Assembly (NCBI GenBank): GCA_937981555.1
Contig: CALJOK010000077.1
Span: 1-64,000 of the forward strand
DNA length: 64,000 nucleotides
DNA from: an uncultured Saprospiraceae bacterium
GTDB taxonomy: Bacteria > Bacteroidota > Bacteroidia > Chitinophagales > Saprospiraceae
Reading direction: 5' to 3'
A model generated the notes under the pieces. That model worked only from the letters and a program-made list of their open reading frames with translations. It was not told the DNA's origin and did no database searches. Shown here piece after piece: positions 59,459 to 64,000 of this stretch (positions are counted from its first letter, which is position 1; each line of letters opens with the position of its first letter). A program made the translations under genes and the position numbers.

Positions 59459-59870
59459 AAAATAAATTTAAGCATACCGTGAAGAGTGACTTTTTCTTTT
59501 TAGCAGGCAAACAAGCTATTGCTCCTAACCAACTGTTTTTGAAAAAATCGCCATCGAATTCCGGAGTCATGGTTACTTGATGTTCCCAGTTATTATTTTC
59601 TTTGATGACAAATTTGAAAGTGAATTTATCTTCTTGTTTTGGAAACCTTATTTTTTTCTGAAATTCTTCTGCTGATCTTTTTTCTAGAAAATTAAAAATA
59701 TTCGTTCGGTACAAATCATAACCTTCCACGTTTAATATTTTTTTCATTTCATGATTAGCAAGACTTAAATATCCGCTTGAACTCATTTGGAATAAACCAA
59801 TTGGAGCGTTTAACATTAGGTTGAGGCTTCTATTAATATTAGAGGACAAAAAGGTTTGATTATTTTTCAT
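59457..59870 (-). CDS. small stand-alone PAS protein
   Basis: 137 residues. One PAS domain (about 15-115): NAPIGLFQMSSSGYLSLANH, then MKKILNVEGYDLYRTNIFNF, and KNNNWEHQ-type strands near the end. There is no kinase or output domain, so it may be a soluble signal or adaptor protein, or the isolated end of a former sensor. It starts 42 bases after the surface-protein gene on the same strand. The last 12 residues are basic and hydrophobic. Confidence 0.65.
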   Translation of the reverse strand: MKNNQTFLSSNINRSLNLMLNAPIGLFQMSSSGYLSLANHEMKKILNVEGYDLYRTNIFNFLEKRSAEEFQKKIRFPKQEDKFTFKFVIKENNNWEHQVTMTPEFDGDFFKNSWLGAIACLPAKKKKSLFTVCLNLF

Positions 59871-59912
59871 GGATATTATTTTCGTAAAATAAATTTTAGC
59901 AAAAAATGAAGT

Positions 59913-62726
59913 TTAGTGTACCGTTATGTCACCATTAAAAGTTTTTAATTTATCCCCCATCTGGATAGTTATAAAATAGAGATAGACTCCATCTTGAACT
60001 TTATTGTTTTTAAAGTTTTTGCCATCCCAGCCATTTTCTTCATCGCTAAGTGCTAAGTTGTTGTTTTCAAAAACTAAGTTTCCGTTGCGAGTATAAATTT
60101 TAATGTTTTTTATTTCATAAGCATCATTGTATCCATAGGCGGTGAAGTAATCATTAACTTCATCACCGTTAGGCGTAAATGCATTAGGGATGTAAATGTC
60201 ATTGGAAATAGTTTTATTTGGTATCGGCATTTCAAAAGAATGAGTAATAGAGCATCCTCTAGAATCAGTTATAATAACTTCATAGGTAGATACAAGACCT
60301 CCTTCAAAAAAAGGTTGAGGACAACTTGAGCAAGATAAACCTATAGACTGTTTCCAATAAAAATAAGGATTGACTGCGTTAGTGGTAACTTTTAAATAGC
60401 CGTAATTTAAGTCAGGATCATAGTCGACTAATTTAATATCAGAGGTGATGGAATCCCCATATTTATCTATCGTGATAGTTTCGATCATCTCGCATCCTAA
60501 AGCATCTGTTACCGTTAGTTGATAATTTCCTGTAGAAAGTTCTTCGCGTCTAATTGAGGTAGAACTGTCATCCCAATGGTAAAGATAAGGTGCAATTCCT
60601 TCGCTTGGTTCTATTTCAACATGACCATCTTCTCCGCACATTTCAGGATGTAATTCAATAATATCAACTGCAATATTACTTACGGTGAATGGAATAATAT
60701 CGGAGATGATTTCTTGTTGATCGACGCAGAGATGTGCTGGTATAGAAATTTCGCAATGTAAGTTTTGAAGATTGGTGATAGTATCGCAATAGAAAAATGG
60801 AGTAGTCGAAGAGTAAACGAACTGATCATCAAGAAACCATTCGTATATATTATTATCGGGTAAATTAGTTCCAATTGCTTCCGCTATGACTAACTCTCCT
60901 TTGCATGAAAATGATTGATTAGTAATGAGTTTTAGATTTGGAGAAGTTATTTCGATTACTTCGATTTGTATTTCATTGGTAGTGAATTCATTGATTGACG
61001 AACAAATATTATCAATAGAAATAATACACCTCACAGTTTGAAAATTAGAAGTAGGAATGAATTCAAAAAATGGACTGTTTGTCCCAACGTTCTCTCCGTT
61101 GATTTGCCATTGATATAGTAAAGAAAAATTTGTAAAAATATTGTTATGGATTATTTCAAAAGGAGCAGATTGACCTTCACATATTTTAGTTGAATTTGTG
61201 TGAAGACTAAAACTTGGGATAAGAATAGGATCTAAATCTAGAATTAATGGAGTAGTTGTTAAAAGGGAGCTGGAGAGACATGGATAATTTGATGAAGCTT
61301 CACAAGTTAAAACTTGGCCATTAGTTGGATTATTATGTATGAAACTAGGACTGCCTTGAGATTGTATTTCGCCATCTATTTTCCAAATATAATTATTTAC
61401 ATCATCTAGTTCCGGAGAATGTACAACATATGAAATAGGCTCCCCTTCACAGGACGTTTCATTAGTTGCTTCAATATAAAAAATAGGGTCTGAGATTATT
61501 TCTTCAAGATCAATAAGGATATTGTTAGAATTAATAATAATTCCCGAATCGCAAATATTATCATAAATCAAATTACAACTGACCACACTCTCATTCAAAT
61601 AATCAAATGTAAAAGTAGAGTCTGTTGCTCCTTGAATCAGAACTTGATTAACAAACCATTGATAAGTGATATTTGAAGATGCCGTTTGGATGGGAAAGTT
61701 AGCTTCAAATAGGACTGATGTTCCTTCACAATAAACTTGTGTAGAATCATAATAAATTTCAAAGATAGATGGAGTGAAATCATCAATAATACTTTGGTGG
61801 TAAGTTGGTGAATTTAAGTTGAATTGAGCGCAATCTTTTTGAAAAACTACTTTGCAAAAAATACTATCATTATTATTGAGATTAGTAACGAAGATTGAAT
61901 CGTTTGCATCTGAAATTTCTAGGTCATTGATATACCATTGAAATTCAATGATGTTTGTTGCATTTAATGAATCAATTGCAACACTATAAATTACGTCATC
62001 ATTTGCACACGGATTTTCATTTGAGCTATAAGTTGTTAGACTTGGTTGTTGAAAGGAAATCTGTTCTTGTAAAAAAAATACAATCCGATCCAATAGTTCT
62101 GGTTTCATATCCAGTCGAATCCAATCTTGATCAGTAGTAGTGATTATTTTTCCATATGCTGGATTTGATGGGCAAAAATAAAAGCCAAAATTCTTATTAT
62201 CTCTTTCTAAAAAAGGAACAATATACTCATCACCACTTCCATAGGTTCCATACCAAAAAAAAGGAATGGAATCTTCATTCTCCATGAAAAAATTAGCTAT
62301 TTGTACGGGGGCAAGATTTCCAGAGATTTCTCCTTCCCAGTTAAATGTACCACCTAGGTTATTAACTAATTGACTAAATGCTTGATTTCCAGAAGCTTGA
62401 ATTTCGTATTCAGATTGAAGATAGACATGTCCACCTTGTTTGATAAATAATTCTATGGTTTGAAGTCGGTAAGAAGGAATATTAATGAGACCATTTGATA
62501 TGATGAGTATATCAATATCGGCAAGATTAGAAATAGAGTCTAAAGTATTCTGTGATTTTATATTAGCTGGTAATTCTCTTGCAAGGAAAGCACCTTTCCA
62601 TTTTTCATCCATATGTTGAACGGAGTAGGATTGACTCTCAATGATTACAATATTTTGACTTTTAACTTTAAAGATAAATAGTAGCAATATAGCTATTGTA
62701 AAAAAGGTGCTTTTAGTTAAATTCAT
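59913..62726 (-). CDS. giant exported protein with Ig/SprB-like repeats and CHU_C C-terminus
   Basis: 937 residues. Signal peptide (FFTIAILLLFIFKVKSQ). Residues about 25-225 are an alpha/beta domain of unknown type. Four to five Ig-like repeats (about 235-690) each carry a pair of cysteines and Y.W.(I/V)(D/N) or F.W.(I/V)N patterns. One SprB-type repeat follows (about 690-760, GIAPYLYHWDDSSTSIRREE). The C-terminal 90 residues match the CHU_C/T9SS type B sorting domain: IYIPNAFTPNGDEVNDYFTA ... GWDGKNFKNNKVQDGVYLYF. It is probably exported by the type IX system and attached to or released from the surface as an adhesin. Confidence 0.88.
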   Translation of the reverse strand: MNLTKSTFFTIAILLLFIFKVKSQNIVIIESQSYSVQHMDEKWKGAFLARELPANIKSQNTLDSISNLADIDILIISNGLINIPSYRLQTIELFIKQGGHVYLQSEYEIQASGNQAFSQLVNNLGGTFNWEGEISGNLAPVQIANFFMENEDSIPFFWYGTYGSGDEYIVPFLERDNKNFGFYFCPSNPAYGKIITTTDQDWIRLDMKPELLDRIVFFLQEQISFQQPSLTTYSSNENPCANDDVIYSVAIDSLNATNIIEFQWYINDLEISDANDSIFVTNLNNNDSIFCKVVFQKDCAQFNLNSPTYHQSIIDDFTPSIFEIYYDSTQVYCEGTSVLFEANFPIQTASSNITYQWFVNQVLIQGATDSTFTFDYLNESVVSCNLIYDNICDSGIIINSNNILIDLEEIISDPIFYIEATNETSCEGEPISYVVHSPELDDVNNYIWKIDGEIQSQGSPSFIHNNPTNGQVLTCEASSNYPCLSSSLLTTTPLILDLDPILIPSFSLHTNSTKICEGQSAPFEIIHNNIFTNFSLLYQWQINGENVGTNSPFFEFIPTSNFQTVRCIISIDNICSSINEFTTNEIQIEVIEITSPNLKLITNQSFSCKGELVIAEAIGTNLPDNNIYEWFLDDQFVYSSTTPFFYCDTITNLQNLHCEISIPAHLCVDQQEIISDIIPFTVSNIAVDIIELHPEMCGEDGHVEIEPSEGIAPYLYHWDDSSTSIRREELSTGNYQLTVTDALGCEMIETITIDKYGDSITSDIKLVDYDPDLNYGYLKVTTNAVNPYFYWKQSIGLSCSSCPQPFFEGGLVSTYEVIITDSRGCSITHSFEMPIPNKTISNDIYIPNAFTPNGDEVNDYFTAYGYNDAYEIKNIKIYTRNGNLVFENNNLALSDEENGWDGKNFKNNKVQDGVYLYFITIQMGDKLKTFNGDITVH

Positions 62727-62845
62727 TTTAGTTAGGTTATTGTGTCGTAGTACTTTTTGGGTATAGAAATATTAATTTGGTTAATGGTGGATTAACCAAT
62801 TCAAAAACAGTTAGATTATTTATTAATGATAATGAAAGAGAAAGT

Positions 62846-62900
62846 AATTAGGATTTATAAAATAATGGAGATGACTAATCCAATTTTATAAATCCTAATT
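62846..62900. repeat. perfect 18-bp inverted repeat
   Basis: AATTAGGATTTATAAAAT (62846-62863) and its exact complement (62883-62900) with a 19-base loop, in the 419-base gap 62727-63145 between two minus-strand genes. The gap holds no other gene I can support; the hairpin may end the kinase transcript or be a small mobile-element end. Confidence 0.65.
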
Positions 62901-63145
62901 GTTTGGTTAGATATTGATATTTGATATGGTTAGTTCCAATATTGTACCTTTAAAGAGAAAAGATATAAAGTATTGTTGGTCAGTATTTTATAAGGTATGA
63001 ATAAATATATGTGTTCTAAAAATGAGAAAAGGATTTTATTTATAGAATATTTATTATTCTAAAGAGTATAGATTTAAAAAGAAGTGAAGACATGATTTTT
63101 GACCGATTAAATTCGACGATTAGGATATATTTATTGTCTAGATTG

Positions 63146-64000
63146 TTAAACTGCTATCCATTTTAATACGGTTTTTTCTAAGTGAGAAAAAGAAAAAGGT
63201 TTAATAATAAAATCATTCATACCTGCTTCAAAAGCTTGTAGTTTTTTATCTTCAAATGTATTTCCGGTAAGTGCAATAATTGGAGCAGTAATTCCATTTC
63301 TGCGTAATTCGGAAGTGATCTGATATCCATTTTTACCTGGCATATTAATATCCATTAAAATTAGATCAAATTTTTCGTCTTCTATTTTTTGGATATCAAA
63401 GAATCCATTTGGTAAAATTTCGAAATTACATTCCCATGAATTAAGGATGTGTTGGATTAATCTTTTTCCCATTGGATCATCTTCAAAGACTAATATGTTT
63501 TTCCCTTTAATTATATCAATACTAGGTAAGTCATCTTTTTCGATTAACTGTTGATTTTCAGATGTGTTGACTTTGTATGGAATATCAATGATGAATGTTG
63601 TTCCTTTTCCTTCGACACTTTTGATATCTATTTTTCCACTATGTAACTCAACTAGTGATTGTACGATAGACAACCCAAGGCCTGTTCCTCCATACTTCGC
63701 AGCGATTTGGCTGTCAGCTTGTTTGTATTTATCAAATACGTATTGTAGTTTATTTTCAGGAATTCCAATTCCAGTATCGAATACTTCAAACCTGATCATA
63801 GATTGTTTTTGATCATTGAAATAAGAAGAAGTACGAATACCTATTTCCCCTTTTTGAGTAAACTTAAGTGCATTATTTGCAAGGTTACTTAATATTTGTT
63901 TGAGTCGCAATGCATCTCCAAAAATAGTATCAGTCGTAATATTATTTTCTAAAACAAAATTCACCGGCTTATCTTTTAAGAGCATATTAAATGCATCTTG
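63146..64000 (-). CDS. hybrid histidine kinase, C-terminal part (truncated by window edge)
   Basis: The frame is open to the end of the window, so the 5' part lies beyond 64000. Visible are the HATPase domain (LSNLANNALKFTQKG, DTGIGIPENKL, YGGTGLGLSIV) and a receiver (NILVFEDDPMGKR, DLILMDINMPGKNGYQ, ALTGNTFEDK, FIIKPF). It ends directly after the receiver, without the HPt domain seen in the related kinase at 8653-11505. An internal ATG at 63985 is not the start. Confidence 0.88.
   Translation of the reverse strand, partial: QDAFNMLLKDKPVNFVLENNITTDTIFGDALRLKQILSNLANNALKFTQKGEIGIRTSSYFNDQKQSMIRFEVFDTGIGIPENKLQYVFDKYKQADSQIAAKYGGTGLGLSIVQSLVELHSGKIDIKSVEGKGTTFIIDIPYKVNTSENQQLIEKDDLPSIDIIKGKNILVFEDDPMGKRLIQHILNSWECNFEILPNGFFDIQKIEDEKFDLILMDINMPGKNGYQITSELRRNGITAPIIALTGNTFEDKKLQAFEAGMNDFIIKPFSFSHLEKTVLKWIAV

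Noticed and set aside
44484-62982. Further looser matches to the dispersed 15-mer (for example 44544, 53148, 61131, 62966)
   Set aside because: They share only the TATTGTT half, which is common in AT-rich DNA, so I did not count them.
1-64000. CRISPR array, tRNA, rRNA or prophage
   Set aside because: No regularly spaced direct repeats, no cloverleaf or rRNA sequence and no phage structural genes were seen in reading either strand.

Overview
The window comes from a low-GC member of the Bacteroidota. The evidence is the TAnnTTTG-type promoter elements, the fused ccoNO oxidase gene, a giant protein with a CHU_C/type IX secretion C-terminus, DUF4783 and DUF1972 proteins, and AT-rich leaders without obvious Shine-Dalgarno sites. 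I see no rRNA, tRNA, CRISPR array, insertion sequence or complete prophage.

Region 1 (1-7.3 kb) is an accessory patch. It holds two paralogous AAA-type ATPases with a C-terminal nuclease-like fold, facing each other, a SWIM zinc-finger protein, two decayed Fic-family remnants and a partial second copy of a neighbouring gene's 3' end. Region 2 (7.3-14.1 kb) holds a glycosyltransferase and a three-gene signalling operon on the minus strand: an NtrC-type regulator, a FIST sensor and a large hybrid histidine kinase.

Region 3 (14.4-44.4 kb) is the core of the window and reads as one oxygen/redox regulon. It contains seven tandem universal stress proteins, six CBS-pair proteins, a ribosome hibernation factor, a VIT-type metal transporter, the cbb3 oxidase assembly and structural genes (ccoI, ccoS, ccoNO, ccoQ, ccoP, ccoG, ccoH), a FixL-like haem-PAS histidine kinase, and a response regulator whose receiver is fused to a CRP/FNR-type DNA-binding half. 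Almost every transcription unit here starts with the same promoter layout: two 12-bp palindromes of the form TGAY-N4-RTCA, 22-23 bp apart centre to centre, the proximal one centred 36.5 bp upstream of the last base of a TAnnTTT(G/A) element. I counted 15 promoters with exactly this spacing, plus one close variant. The simplest reading is a shortened FixL-FixJ-FixK cascade: the haem kinase senses O2 or redox, and one REC-CRP protein does the jobs of both FixJ and FixK. One such promoter appears to drive a short non-coding RNA ending in a strong terminator.

Region 4 (44.2-64 kb) is more ordinary. It has a copper-chaperone-like protein, an outer-membrane barrel/ABC permease/LolA-like export cluster, ComEA- and ComEC-type DNA-uptake proteins, an acyl-CoA ligase, a DUF2199 protein, a bestrophin-like channel, an old-yellow-enzyme oxidoreductase, exonuclease III, a small PAS protein, a large CHU_C surface protein and the truncated end of a second hybrid kinase.

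A separate signal is a 15-mer, TGTAAATGTATTGTT. It occurs four times exactly and several more times with one or two changes, both inside unrelated genes and between genes.
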